Shown: one piece after another, positions 28,391 to 38,939 of the stretch
Layout of the letters: every line of letters starts with the position of its first letter
How positions within the stretch are numbered: position 1 is the first letter of the stretch
Origin: Forficula auricularia
Taxonomy: Eukaryota > Arthropoda > Insecta > Dermaptera > Forficulidae
Direction: 5' to 3'
Assembly: GCA_024734495.1 (NCBI GenBank)
Contig: JALMQS010000104.1
Coordinates: 1,302,001-1,366,000, forward strand
Length of the DNA stretch: 64,000 nt
Notes under the pieces: generated by a model
Databases searched by the model: none
Seen by the model: the letters and a program-made list of their open reading frames with translations, nothing else
Told to the model about the DNA's origin: nothing
Made by a program: the position numbers and the translations under genes

Positions 28391-29027
28391 GTATTTTAAA
28401 ATTTTTTAGTAGGTTTCTAGCATGCTAATCTATATTAGTATTAGTTAGTAGAATTAGTATATTTTCGTCAGTCAAATTTTATTTTGCCTTGAATTTTTAA
28501 ATTTTTAAATTAAATTTTTGGCTTGAATCTGGGCATCCTGCTTCAACTACAGATATAGGTAATCCGCCTTTTGAGATTTAAGAATTTTTGATTAATTTTA
28601 ATTTTTTTTTTTTTAATGATATCTATATAGAGGTAAGTAAGTGAAATTCGTGTTCCTCGCAAACTATTTTAATATTAAAATACTGTCAGATAATTAATTA
28701 TATTAATATTAATTATAGACATTTAAAATCTTTTTCTTTTTTTTTATCTATTTTTTAGATATTAAATCGGGGGGTCGGGGGTTCTCAACCACCTCGACCA
28801 ATTCAAAATAAGTAGCTGGTTAGATAAGAAATAGGATTTAATATCTAGATTTGTATTTTGAAGGTATTTTTGAAAATATTAAAAAATCCCCCCTCCCTAC
28901 CTCCTCTTTAGTTGCATTATAAGGAGAGGGATCAAGACAACCGACGCATTTGAGCCCGAACTTGCTTACTGGAAACATCTATGAAAATTGTTCTTCACCA
29001 GTGAATAGTGAACTATTTCCCGCCCTT
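28391..29027. other. AT-rich spacer
   Basis: Includes a patch with GGGGGGTCGGGGG (28768-28782). No repeat partner or exon-like pattern recognised. Confidence 0.35.
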
Positions 29028-29039
29028 ATTAAATATAAC

Positions 29040-29264
29040 GAAGGGAATCGGATTAGCCGAGAGCTTAAGACACTAGCCTTCTAAGCAGGAGTCCCGGGTT
29101 CGAGTCCGAGTCCCTGCATTGATATTTGACCGGCTATAATCTGATTCCTAGTCACCAATCCGTCTGGCAAGCGTGGTGACTTAATGCCAACCCCCTTCCA
29201 TTTGATGGAAGAGGCCTATATTCAGGAGTGGATTGTCGCTATCGACAGGCTAATGATGATGATG
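29040..29264 (+). mobile_element. tRNA-derived SINE with 12-bp duplication and ATG-repeat tail
   Basis: Identical 12-mers ATTAAATATAAC at 29028-29039 and 29265-29276 flank the element. The head is tRNA-like: GGATTAGCCGAGAGCTTAAG (A box) and GGGTTCGAGTCC (B box, 29096-29107). The body shares GGCTATAATCTGATTCCT with the SINE at 31273-31497. The end ATTGTCGC..GACAGGCTAATGATGATGATG resembles RTE-type LINE tails, so an RTE machinery is the likely partner. The intact duplication suggests a recent insertion. Confidence 0.88.
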
Positions 29265-29304
29265 ATTAAATATAACCAAACCCTTAAATTATTTAATGAC
29301 CTGT

Positions 29305-29577
29305 CGAATCAAATTAAGTGACTTTTTCATTAATTATCCTTAAGGACCTTTTCACATTCTTCATCCAAATTGCACCAAATTTTAATATTAAATTTTTTAC
29401 AACGTTTAGAATCAAATTAAGTGACTTTTTCATTAATTATCCTAAAGGGCCTTTTCACATTCTTCATCCAAATTGCAACAAATTTTAATATTAAATTTCT
29501 TACAACGTTTTGAATCAAATTAAGTGACTTTTTCTTTAATTATCCTTAAGGACATTTTCACACTCTTCCAAAAAAGA
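29305..29577 (+). repeat. ~103-bp tandem repeat, 2.6 copies
   Basis: Three consecutive units begin GAATCAAATTAAGTGACTTTT (first at 29305, then 29409 and 29513) and contain ATTATCCTTAAGGACC, CACATTCTTCATCCAAATTGC and TTTTTACAACGTTT. The third is cut at CACACTCTTCC. Identity between units is high. Diverged relatives lie at 19190-19330. Confidence 0.88.
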
Positions 29578-29584
29578 GTTTAGT

Positions 29585-29830
29585 CTTTTTGATTTTAAGT
29601 CGATTCTTCCACGTTTTCATTAGATGTATCCATTAATAGTCAAAACATCAAAAATGGAATGCAATAAGGTTATTCCTCTAGTTTTAGATAAGAATCGATT
29701 GTTATTTTTTATTTTAAGCCGATTCCTCCAAACGTCAAAAATCCAATGAAGAATTGTTATTCCTCAAGTATTAGATGAGAATCGATATAGTATTGATTTT
29801 AAGTCCATTCCTCTTCGCAGTGGATAAAGT
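29585..29830. repeat. Second short repeat array, imperfect
   Basis: TTTTAAGTCGATTCTTCCACG, TTTTAAGCCGATTCCTCCAAA and TTTTAAGTCCATTCCTC recur about every 110-120 bases with AAACATCAAAAATGGAATG-like and TTATTCCTCTAGTTTTAGAT-like segments between. It is an imperfect tandem family next to the 103-bp array but of different sequence. Confidence 0.65.
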
Positions 29831-29984
29831 TAAAACATCACTGAAGAAAAAGTCAACGATTAAACTAATGGATAATAATATATACATTATTATTTTCACC
29901 CTTATATAGAGTAGATATATGGTAGAATAGTTTAGAGTTCAAAGGTAGAGAAGCAAAAGAGGCGCTTGCAAGTTTTTCACCAGG

Positions 29985-30140
29985 CAATTACTACAGTAAT
30001 AAAGCGATAACAATAACCGTAATTAGCCTGTTTATGAATTCGCTGTCTTGCTGGGGCTAACAATGCGCTTTGTACTCGACATACCTCCGCCTAACAAGGA
30101 GAGACATCTCTTTTGCTCTTCCATCTTTCTTTTTTTTATA
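29985..30140. promoter_or_regulatory. Candidate regulatory block with SOX-type sites
   Basis: Single-copy block. AACAAT (30059-30064) and the inverse-type CTTTGT (30068-30073) are separated by 3 bases, an arrangement like SOX dimer sites; another AACAAT is at 30010-30015. GTAATTAGCCTGTTTATGAATTC holds homeodomain-like TAATTA and TTTATGA sites. Non-coding by appearance. Confidence 0.3.
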
Positions 30141-31030
30141 TCACAATCACACACAAAAATACCTGCAGGAATTCTCTGCTTAATTATTGCAACTTATTAA
30201 TTAATACTATATATATATCGTATATATGTATGTATGAAGACATTATACTCGAACTATAAATCTTAATGAATATATGTATATTCTTTTTTTTGAAACAGGA
30301 AACATTGGAAATTAATTCAACAAGGCTGAATTTTTTTTTTTTTTTTGATTTTTGTTTATTTTGGTTTTTAAAACTGAAATAGAGAGGGGAGATGATAATT
30401 TAAAATTCTAATTATGCATGTCCTGTTTCTGAGTTCGATTCGAATTTTTTTCGTATTGTTTTTTATATGATTGGAGGTATTTAAGTATTTATTGTTTGAG
30501 ATCATGGGTTTAGGAATGATAATTAATTGTTAATATATAATTATTTGCCCTCCCATTACTAATTATAATAGAATATACTATATATTAGTCAATATATATA
30601 GGAGTACAATATAGATAATATTTGCATATCTATCGATGAATAAATCTTTCAAAGTTGAATTTCTTATTTTCTAATTCTGTTGGCGTCATGTTAAGGCGTT
30701 GTAGCTTTTTTTTTATTAGTAAACATATAAACTTTTAAAAATAAAAACAAGCTTCATACAAGGGATAAATTCAAATTCATAAAAATTAAAATACATTTTT
30801 CTCGTGACTATTTTTTACTTTAATTTAAAATAGTTTTAATTTGCTAAGTTTTTGAGCTTGAAACTTACTTTTTAATTAATAGATTTAAAATACATATAAC
30901 TATATTATTCACTTATATTTATTTACAATAGTAAAATAAGTAATTTATTTTTGTTTCTTATACTTGTATTTTCCTCCCCAATTGAATTTGATTTATATAA
31001 TAATAGAATCCATTTTAATTTGCTTCTCAT
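30141..31030. other. AT-rich spacer
   Basis: TA-rich microsatellite-like stretches and T tracts; nothing else recognised. Confidence 0.4.
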
Positions 31031-31262
31031 TGTGTACAAAATTTTGTTCAGATGGGTCTAAAGAAAGAAATTTTAATTTTTTTGACCCTACCTAATTCTG
31101 GATGGCTGATTTTTGCATTTAAATTATCATAGAGGCTCAAAATGTACAAGTGTGGTAAATTTACGAAATATTGTTTTTGATAGATCCAAGGGTCAAGAAT
31201 TTTAATTTAAAAACCTCCCCCCCCCCAGCCACTATTTTGGGTAGTTGGTTTTTTCATTACAT
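31030..31262. repeat. Element X-type fragment
   Basis: Contains GATGGGTCTAAAG, TTTTTGACCCTACC and CCCCCCCCCAGCCACTATTTTGGG, the internal phrases of element X. No ends are preserved. Confidence 0.5.
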
Positions 31263-31272
31263 TATATTGTCA

Positions 31273-31497
31273 GGGAGTCAGGTTGACAGAGTGGTTAAAG
31301 AACGTGCCTTCTAATCAAGCTAGCGGGGGTTCAAGCCCAACTCAAGGCAATTATTTGGCCGGTTATAATCTGATTCCTTCAGGGGAATGCACTGGGAAAC
31401 GATCCCGATGTAAAATTTCCCCAGGAAAATTACAATGGAGATGATACTCTTCATAGTAATCGCCGACTCTCGGAATCGAGTATGGCACTTGAAGAAG
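31273..31497 (+). mobile_element. tRNA-Ser/Leu-like SINE with 10-bp duplication
   Basis: Identical 10-mers TATATTGTCA at 31263-31272 and 31498-31507. The head GGTTGACAGAGTGGTTAAAG resembles the A-box region of Ser/Leu-type tRNAs, and GGGTTCAAGCCC (31327-31338) is the B box. The body shares GGTTATAATCTGATTCCTTC with the 29.0 kb SINE and continues to a GAAGAAG tail. A 3' half copy is at 26488-26571. Confidence 0.87.
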
Positions 31498-32413
31498 TAT
31501 ATTGTCATGGGAACTAAATATGTATGCGAAATTTCAGCCCGATTGAGTAATAAAGAGTGAGTTAATTTGGATACCAATTTTGAACCGGAAAAACATACAT
31601 ACTAAAGTTGCAAGTTAAATAAAAGCTTGTAAAATTATAGATGATTTCCGCATTGTGCGATATTGAATTTTCAATTATTTATTATTAGGTAAATTCTCTT
31701 TGCTTAGTTTTCTTTTTCCAAAATTTTCATTTTCCAAATCATTTTATACCTACTAGTTATTTGACGAAAAATTCATAGTAAAAACAGTTTGACACCTTGT
31801 TCCAACAAGGTTTTGCTTCCCATTGGGTTAAACACGTACCTACTGCCTGATTCCAACGTAGGCACCAGCAAATGGATAAAGTTATCCAGAATGACTGTAA
31901 TGTTGATTTTATTATTTTTCCAGGTTATCTTATGCCTTGATGTAATTCATGAGAGATTCAAATTCCTTGCCATGGAGGGGCGGACCGTGAATTTGTAGGG
32001 CCCTGGGCTAACACTACTTGGGGCCTACCTAATTAATCAAACTAATTGCCATTTTGTCAAAAACTGTTTTCTATAATGATGTATACGGTATAGGAAAAAA
32101 ATTAGGACAATAAAATATTTTATTTATTTGATATGACTTAGACTTTACACAAACCAGTAACTGTAAGACATTATTGCAAAAGAAATTAACAGGTAATGTG
32201 TAGTTATGTTATATAAATTATAAAGCAACCTTTCTGCATTTCTGCGATGTGAATTCCTTTATTTGCTCATCATTGTAAGTCCTTTGTTAAATCACAATTT
32301 TTGGAAAGAACTGATAAATAATTTAGTCGATTGTTCGACATTGTTGTGCTATATTTGTTTTTATATACTCCATTTTAATTCGCAATATTGTCCATTGTCT
32401 TCAATGGGGGCTT

Positions 32414-33114
32414 TATTGGCAGGGTGCGGAGTGCATCGTGGGGACAACTGACTCGATCGCATCGATCGTTGTGGTCAAATTTTCGTTAAATCATGCTCAC
32501 GTCTAAGGTAAACAAATAAAAAGTAATATTAAAAATGTTGCATAATAGTTGGTGTGTAGTTAATTCTAAAAATACTGTCAGAAATAGTGACTGGAAATTT
32601 TATACATTTCCAGTTGCTAGTTGTAAATTAGAAAAACGGAAAAAATGGATAAATGCAGTTGAGAAAAAAAAGTAAGTAGCGCATAACCTAACTTAAAATT
32701 TACCAATTATAATTTGAAATTTTTAAACACAGGGCTAATAAAAGAACAATTTATAAATTGAAAATAAATTATTATTTAAAAAATTCAGTTGACTATACTA
32801 TTTTTTTATTTTATTTTTAATTATTACACCTCTCATGTTATTACAACCATCATTTGCATTGGTATCGCCGGATAACCTTATTCCAATTATAAACTTTACT
32901 ACTTATTAACACTTCCATACTTACTTTTTCTGTTTCAATATCTTTTATTCACTACCAGTATTGCACTTTTCCTTTGAGGTCCTTAAAATTTTTTTACATT
33001 ATTTATTAATGGAAAATAAATTAATTTTATAAACATTTAGCACATCTTTCACGGCTCTAGAGCATGATTTAATGCAGTCGTCAGATGTCGTTTTCGTCGC
33101 GCACCCTGCCAATA
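32414..33114 (+). mobile_element. THAP-type (P/Kolobok-like) DNA transposon remnant
   Basis: A perfect 15-bp terminal inverted repeat: TATTGGCAGGGTGCG (32414-32428) and CGCACCCTGCCAATA (33100-33114). TTAAATCATGCTC also recurs inverted just inside both ends. A THAP-like exon starts 107 bases inside the left end. At 701 bp the element is far too short for a transposase and is an internally deleted derivative. Confidence 0.72.
32535..32671 (+). pseudogene. THAP-domain first exon of a transposase (fossil)
   Basis: An ATG at 32535 opens 45 codons encoding a THAP-like zinc-binding DNA-binding domain: an N-terminal WCVV with one of the first two zinc cysteines, WKFYTFPVASC, and EKRKKWINAVEKK, matching the family pattern (C..C..F-x-x-F-P..R-x-x-W-x-x-A-x-x). 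The second cysteine appears replaced. The frame ends at a consensus 5' splice site GTAAGT (32672-32677). Sequence after a possible acceptor (CACAG, 32731-32735) does not continue the domain. THAP domains at this position occur in P and Kolobok transposases, where they bind the element's ends. Confidence 0.65.
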
Positions 33115-33166
33115 TCCACGTGGCCCTGGGCTGCAACCCAAAAAGTCCATAAATAGATCCGCCCCT

Positions 33167-33670
33167 GTTCCCGTGTACTCTATAATTCTACATTCAACCT
33201 CTTTTCGCCAAGACACTTACTTTTCCTACTCTAATTCAATTCTAATGATATTTTTATTTAATTATATATTTTTTTAATATAAATACCCGAAATCAATTTT
33301 TTAATGCAAGTGCCGTCCTTAAGAATCGAATCCAATTTTTCGCATGTTTCAGCCACCCCTCATTGCGTGCTGGCATTCGAAGAAACACCCCCGTTTCTTG
33401 ACTTCTATTTTTCTTTTTTCGTTCCCTAATCCGCCCATTGAGCATGCTTTTGCATTCAATCCGCCTCTTCAGAATTAAATACAATCATGAATAATGACAA
33501 TTATATATCATAGATATTGATAAATCCTATCATTATAATATAAAATATTGCTCATTGTATTATGAAAAAAAAGAAAATTGCTTTCAAATTTCTAAATTCA
33601 ATTAAAAATGTATGTCGATCTCAAGAAGCAAGCGAATTTCAAATATTCAGTTCCCCTTTGGGGTATTAAA
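33167..33670. other. Spacer, nothing recognised
   Basis: AT-rich with a GC-richer patch at 33330-33460. The 63-codon minus-strand frame there has no recognised domain. Confidence 0.35.
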
Positions 33671-33672
33671 TA

Positions 33673-34082
33673 CAGTGAAACCCCTCAAATCCAAATCCCA
33701 GAAAATCCGAACGCAAAGAAGAGAAACTTATTTATTTAGTCATAAAACAATTATGTATATATTCTACATTATAATCTTATTTTACATAATTAGTTGAAAA
33801 ATTAACAAAGAATTACAGTTACCATACCTAACAAAGTGTAAATGTGTCCACATACTTGTGTCATCCAGGATTGAAAAACGGTAAAAGTTGGTTATTGAAA
33901 TTCTTTAGGTTAATCACATTGGAAAAACAATGAAATAATAATTGAAACACACAAAATATCACTTAATGTTTCTCTTGATATCAGTTCTCTTCAATTAACA
34001 AAGCTGCTTTCGGCTAATCCGAACAAATTGAAATCCGAACAGGCTACAGCTCCAATTATTTCGGATTCGAGGGGTTTCACTG
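33673..34082. mobile_element. pogo/Tigger-like MITE with TA duplication (410 bp)
   Basis: CAGTGAAACCCCTCAAATCC at 33673-33692 and the inverse of GGATTCGAGGGGTTTCACTG at 34063-34082 form a 20-bp terminal inverted repeat with one mismatch. TA dinucleotides flank it at 33671-33672 and 34083-34084. The CAGTGAAACC-type terminus plus TA target is characteristic of pogo-like elements of the Tc1/mariner superfamily. No coding capacity. Confidence 0.85.
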
Positions 34083-34479
34083 TAGAATATAAATATAATA
34101 TTAACTTTTGAACTACTATAGTTAGCTAAATTATTTCACATATTTTGGGTGGTTTTTAACAGAATCTATATAATACTAAATTTCCAAGTACCTACCATAT
34201 TATGAAAAGTTTGTCAAAATCTCTCTTCTGTATATAATATATTGTTTTGTTAATGTTGTCTTGTAACATATTAATCAAAATATCAATTTTTGTTGAACAT
34301 ATTTTTCATGACTGGACTCAATTCATAATTCATGAGTCCACTTCTTCCTAAGATTTTTTTTGTTTTTAATCACAATCATCATTCCAGGCGTCACATCCCA
34401 ATACGACATAGTACATATTTTTTAATCTTTCTTTTATAATGTCCGCTCGCTACACTTGCTCATCTCCAATATTTTTATT

Positions 34480-35045
34480 TTACCATATTATTTTACCAAA
34501 TCGGATATCGTAAGTCTTGTAATCGTGCATGAAAAAAGTTTTTATTCTGCTTTGTATTTTCTAAATATATAAAAATCGGATAATACTATTTTGATAAAAA
34601 AAAAAAAAAAAAAAATCGATCAAATTCACGACATTTCGGTTTGCTTTGTATATTGAACATCGACAAATTTATCGAGATATTAATTATTTTGTCAAAATGT
34701 TGGTTAATAGGTCGGTGGGTAAGTGCTTGTGTGTTGTCAAATTTCGTGTACCCTCTAGTTCAAAAACCAATAAAAGATATGAAAACAGAATTTTATATGT
34801 AGAAATTTTATATTTTGAAATTATAAAGGCGGATTAGATTTTTGTTTGAAATAGATCCAACAATTAGGATGGGGGTAAAAATTAGTACTCTTTGTCCGAT
34901 TTGGACCAGATTTTGAAATTACCCTTCAGGACCCTGTAAAGCTAATTGCTCAAAAATCAATTTGATTTTTTTATTTAATTTTAATATACAAAGAGGGGGA
35001 AGGTGTATGGTAAAGTCACCAGATGGTTAAATCACATATTTTTCT
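34480..35045. mobile_element. Element X, diverged copy
   Basis: Left TTATTTTACCA..CGTAAGTCTTGTAATCGTGCATG and right GGTGTATGGTAAAGTCACCAGATGG match the ends of 23325-24045, as do TTTTGTCAAAATGTTGG and CGACATTTCGGTTTGC inside. Much diverged; a 20-base A tract lies at about 34596-34615. Confidence 0.65.
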
Positions 35046-35705
35046 GGAATTATTATTATTATTATTATTATTTTAATGATATTGATTTGAAAAGGAGATA
35101 CACCAAAAAGGTGCATCCCTAAAGGCCTGGGTTGGCCCCTCCATCGTGAAAAGAAGAAGAGATAATTTTATGGGCTGGGTAGGAGTTGAAGGTATCTGTG
35201 GATGCGGGACTTAAACAGCTGAAGGTTATAAGTTGCGGGGAATACGGTGGCTGGAAGTGAGTTCCAGCCTCTGGAGGTCATAGGGATAAAAGAGTTGGCG
35301 AAATAGTTGGTTCGGCTCTTATCCAATTTGACACCGAAGGGGTGCTGAGCTTTTGAAACCCTCGTGTTTCTAGCAAAGAGGGCTCTAGGGTGGATAATTG
35401 ATTTCAACTCTACCGAACAGACACCATGATAGTATCTGTAGTACAGGGAAAAGGCAGAAACGGTTCTTCGGTGAGCCAGGTAGTCGAGTTGGTTAGTTAG
35501 GGCTGAGTCTCCTATTAGTTTAATCTTTAATTGCATCTACTGTGGCAAGAGAATGCTTGGAAGCCCCCCTCCACAGATGAGAGCCATATTCGAGGCAGGG
35601 CCGAATTTGAGCCTTATACAATGTAAGAAGTTGACTAAGAATTTTGATAATATAGCCAGTTAGCGAGGGTGCCCGGAAAAAATAATTAGTGTTCCCCTCA
35701 CCTTC
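35042..35705 (-). pseudogene. LINE 3' end (Jockey/CR1-type ORF2 C-terminus), copy 2
   Basis: On the minus strand the ORF2 C-terminus reads LLTLYKAQIRPCLEYGSHLW, RGASKHSLATVDAIKD, then after a frame break at about 35530 KLIGDSALTNQLDYLAHRR, FSLYYRYYHGVCSVELK, FANSFIPMTSRGWNSLP and NLQLFKSRIHRYLQ, stopping at about 35165. The last 122 codons are uninterrupted. The 3' untranslated part ends in an ATT-repeat tail (35050-35071). It is the best-preserved LINE fragment in the window, 5'-truncated at about 35700. Confidence 0.92.
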
Positions 35706-36780
35706 ATATATTTGTCGACTTATAAAATTTTTCAGGAAACAAATAATACAGTAAGATGTTTTATACAATATATTATATCAGGGGAATGAGTTTTTTTTAA
35801 TATATACAATACTTATATTTACGAAATTCAATGATAAAATTTTCGTTCGGCGATAGTTTTATCCATAGGTATTAATTTTATATCAAAATTGTAAATACGA
35901 AAGATCTTTAAAAATAAAAACTACACCAAATTTATTGGTTCGTTCTTGGGAAAATATTATGAAACAATAGAGAAGAGCTAATAACTAAAAATTAGACAAA
36001 AATGGATTCATTTTAAAATATGACGATTTATACGGAACTACTGAACAACTAAACAAAAAATTCAAGAATTCATCCTAATTACTGAAAACCTAATAACTCG
36101 AGGCAGTTTGATTCTCTAACAAATTAAACTATATTGTTTTATAAAAAATTAATTCTTCTTTGTGTGCCACACTCGATTCCGAGCGTTATCGATTACAATG
36201 GAAAGGATGCTGTCCATAGTAATTTTCTTTGTAAACGTATTGGTGAGGCGCCTTTAAATTTTGTCAGACATGAACATTTTTCTGTCTTATGTGGGATTCC
36301 ATCGGTAGTCAACACAATCGGAAGTAGATTGATCACTCTAGTTATTACACTAGCAGCGTTTAAAAAAAATTAAAATGCTCATGGTAAAATAAAAAGTTCA
36401 AAGTTGTTCCATTTAAGATCAGTTAGCTGTACTCAGAATTGGAACCTGTTAAAATTTAGATAAACAATTCCCTGATCTTCCATTTCTCTCACACACTGGG
36501 AGCTTCATTAAAAAAAATTAACATGAACTTTTTTTACGTTATTAGTAAAGTAAAATACAAAACAACATATTCAAATTTAACGGATCAACGGGTTGAATTA
36601 CTTCAAACATTTGAAAACAGTTTTAAAATTAGAATTCGACCTATCATGAATAAATAAGCATTGCTTATAACGCCCTTTCCCAAAAAACATGCGTTTTGAA
36701 TTTTACTATAGATACCAACAGAATGTCTAGAATTATAAAAATAAACACACTTTCATATATTTAAATACTCACTATCATAA
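35706..36780. other. AT-rich spacer, no confident gene
   Basis: A 79-codon frame at 36134-36373 includes CTCGATTCCGAGCGTTATCGA and TTACAATGGAAAGGATGCTG, which look like a decayed SINE body (compare 31395-31480 inverse/complement phrases) rather than a gene. Confidence 0.35.
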
Positions 36781-36915
36781 TTATTATATCTGATTTACTC
36801 TGTATTGTTGTTTAGTATTTGTATGTTTAACATTATTGTTTTTTTCTCTACTTTTTACTAAGTAGTGTTTCTTTGTATTACTTTTTGTAATGTTTTTAAA
36901 GGCACATGCCGTTGA

Positions 36916-36946
36916 AATAAATAAATAAATAAATAAATAAATAAGA
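36916..36946. repeat. (AAAT)n microsatellite
   Basis: About seven tandem AAAT units. Confidence 0.9.
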
Positions 36947-37133
36947 AAATTTTGAATTATTTGCATGGGGGAAAACCGGAAATAATCTTCCAAACAATAA
37001 AGACCCATATAGTAAAGATCACCATTTAATACATTTTAAAAGCTCTTCTAACACGGTAGTTGATAATCATAGAGGCTCCAGATCGAATTCTGCTCGAGTC
37101 ATTAAGATTACCCAATTTTTGGTGCTCATACAT

Positions 37134-37645
37134 GAGAACGATCGCAGAATAAGTTGATCGGAACGTCGTAGTTTTATTGTATTAATTGTTCGTTTTCAAT
37201 AAATACAGCAGAGTCGAAAACTCGGCGCTCGATAACCCGGCAATCCGGATAACTTGGCCACACCACATCAGGTAAATTACTGTACAGTGTACACTGTATT
37301 CATTAATTTTCATTTTCATGTAGTAAAGCCTCTATGCCTTCATAAAGTACGTACTTTTCCTTTGCCTAAGGGTATTTAGGCAGTTTTTTCTCTGTTGTAT
37401 TCTCAAGCAAACAAGTACATTACTGTATTTTCTGAGGAAACACTCATACTTATTTTTTAATTCCATTCCCGGTAACCCAGCATTTTTAAAAACTCGGCCA
37501 CCCTTCGGTCCACATTAGGCCGAGTTTTCGGAACTCTGCTGTAAATATAGTTAATTAATTTCACTAAAAATTCAAATTTTAATCAAATTAATCACTAAAA
37601 TAAAAGCTTCAACAGTTTCATTACTATTACAAAACTATATAAATT
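37134..37645. repeat. Dispersed repeat W, split by a TA-flanked MITE
   Basis: GATCGCAGAATAAGTTGATCG and GAACGTCGTAGTTTTATTG precede, and TTAATCAAATTAATCAC plus AAAATAAAAGCTTCAACAG follow, the MITE at 37206-37541. The same pieces are contiguous at 53305-53445, and the last part recurs at 57735-57850. CGCAGAATAAGT.GATCGGAACGTC looks like a decayed hammerhead core (CTGA..GAAACGTC). Confidence 0.65.
37206..37541. mobile_element. TA-flanked MITE with CAGCAGAGT ends (336 bp)
   Basis: CAGCAGAGTCGAAAACTCGGC at the left and the inverse of GCCGAGTTTTCGGAACTCTGCTG at the right form a terminal inverted repeat with a 2-base indel. TA dinucleotides flank it at 37204-37205 and 37542-37543. Probably pogo/Tc1-mariner type. 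It interrupts repeat W, whose uninterrupted version is at 53305-53445. Confidence 0.83.
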
Positions 37646-37854
37646 GGTAAAGTTCCACAAGCATTAATAATCCAGTTAAACGGATTTCTTTTTTTTCCAT
37701 CTGCATTAAATGTTTTTCATGATTTAAAAGCTGAGAAATAGTCTATATGGTAGGAGAACAATTATTTTATTAAATACGTAAAATGGTAATAAAATTTTGG
37801 GAGTTTAATGAAAAATAAAAATGCTTCTCAATAAATAGGGAATTACAATTCAAA

Positions 37855-37965
37855 AAAAATTCCATTTTCTTGGTTATATATCGAAATTCCCGGCTTTTTC
37901 TCAATTCTTGGAATTCCCGGTTTGTTCCCGGTTTTCCCGGTTTCTCCTGTAAGTGGCCAGCCTTT
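37855..37965. repeat. CCCGG-rich hAT-like MITE end
   Basis: GGAATTCCCGGTTTGTTCCCG, GTTTTCCCGGTTTCTCC and GTGGCCAGCC resemble hAT-type MITE ends (inverse of GGCTGGCCACTTACAGGAG). A related piece is at 7825-7920. Confidence 0.45.
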
Positions 37966-37994
37966 AAATATGAATAATATAATTTAAAATATTG

Positions 37995-38170
37995 GCAAGT
38001 AATTCCAAATATTTCAAAGTGATTCCAAATATTTCAAAGTAATTCCAAATATTTCAAAGTAATTCCAAATATTTCAAAGTAATTCCAAATATTTCAAAGT
38101 AACTCCAAAATAATTCTAGATAATTCCAAAGAGGTGTACATCTAATTCCAATCGCCGTTCACACCTCGGG
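37995..38170. mobile_element. CCGAGGGGTGAACC-type MITE, copy 2 (left end lost)
   Basis: The right end GTTCACACCTCGG (38157-38169) and GAGGTGTACATCTAATTCC match copy 1. The interior is five units of AAGTAATTCCAAATATTTCA (37999-38100). The left terminal inverted repeat is missing. Confidence 0.75.
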
Positions 38171-38755
38171 GAATATATTGAATACGATATCATGTTTTCA
38201 TGTAAACCAATTATATAAAGGGATAACTATCTTCAGACTGCAATTTCCATAAAGCTGAATAATATTTAATAAATAAATCTAATTAAAACAAAAAAAATAA
38301 TAAATAACAACATAAATTTCAAAAACAAAACAAAACAAGAAAATAATAATGCAAAAGCTATTGTTCGGCAATTTTCGTATTGCTTTCATCTATAATGCAG
38401 CTGGCTGCATAAATTAAGAAAAGACAGTAAAGAGATCCAGCCGTGATGTCAAAAAAATAAAATAATAATAAGATTCTTCTTGGATATAATAAATCAGAAC
38501 AAGAGATACAATAAGTTAATCACAAAAAAAATTTCCAAATTTGTTAATCTCTCTACCTTATTTTGAGGTTTATTTTTTGTCCATTTTTAATTTTTTTTTT
38601 TTAGGAAATGAATAAAATAAAAATAAAACCCCCCCCCAAAAAAAAAAAAAAATGAAATGTAATTCTATTTTTTAATCAAAAGAAGAATTGAATAGAATCA
38701 TATAATAAGAATAAACAGTGCAAAATAAAAATAAATAAATAAATAAAATAAAATA
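38171..38755. other. AT-rich spacer with C and A homopolymers
   Basis: CCCCCCCC next to a long A tract at 38630-38652. No recognised element. Confidence 0.4.
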
Positions 38756-38939
38756 AAAACTGGGTTCGAATCTTTAAGAGGGCGCGCGTAAAACCAGTTT
38801 GCAAAACGGAGAGTTGATTGCTTCTTGCTCAATAAAAAAAAAAATCAACAACAGAGAAAGAGCAGGAAAAAAATAATAAAATAAAGAAAAATATTAGCAA
38901 ACAAATACCAGTCCAGTATGATGGAAGAATGGGGGGGGG

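Larger units (their letters stand above)
31976..33166. mobile_element. DNA transposon remnant with AGGGGCGGA ends
   Basis: The left end AGGGGCGGACCGTGAATTTG (31976-) and the inverse of the right end AGGGGCGGATCTATTTATGG (33166 inward) share a 9-bp perfect terminus. Both sides have a nearby GGCCCTGGGCT. A second TIR-bounded element (32414-33114) lies inside. No duplication was identified; superfamily unassigned. Confidence 0.6.

Noticed and set aside
11332..31497. tRNA genes
   Set aside because: The A and B boxes at 11.3, 16.3, 29.1 and 31.3 kb belong to elements with target duplications and long non-tRNA bodies; none folds as a complete cloverleaf by inspection. They are SINEs.
36134..36373. 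79-codon frame
   Set aside because: Phrases such as CTCGATTCCGAG..ATTACAATGGAAAGGATG look like decayed SINE body rather than coding sequence.
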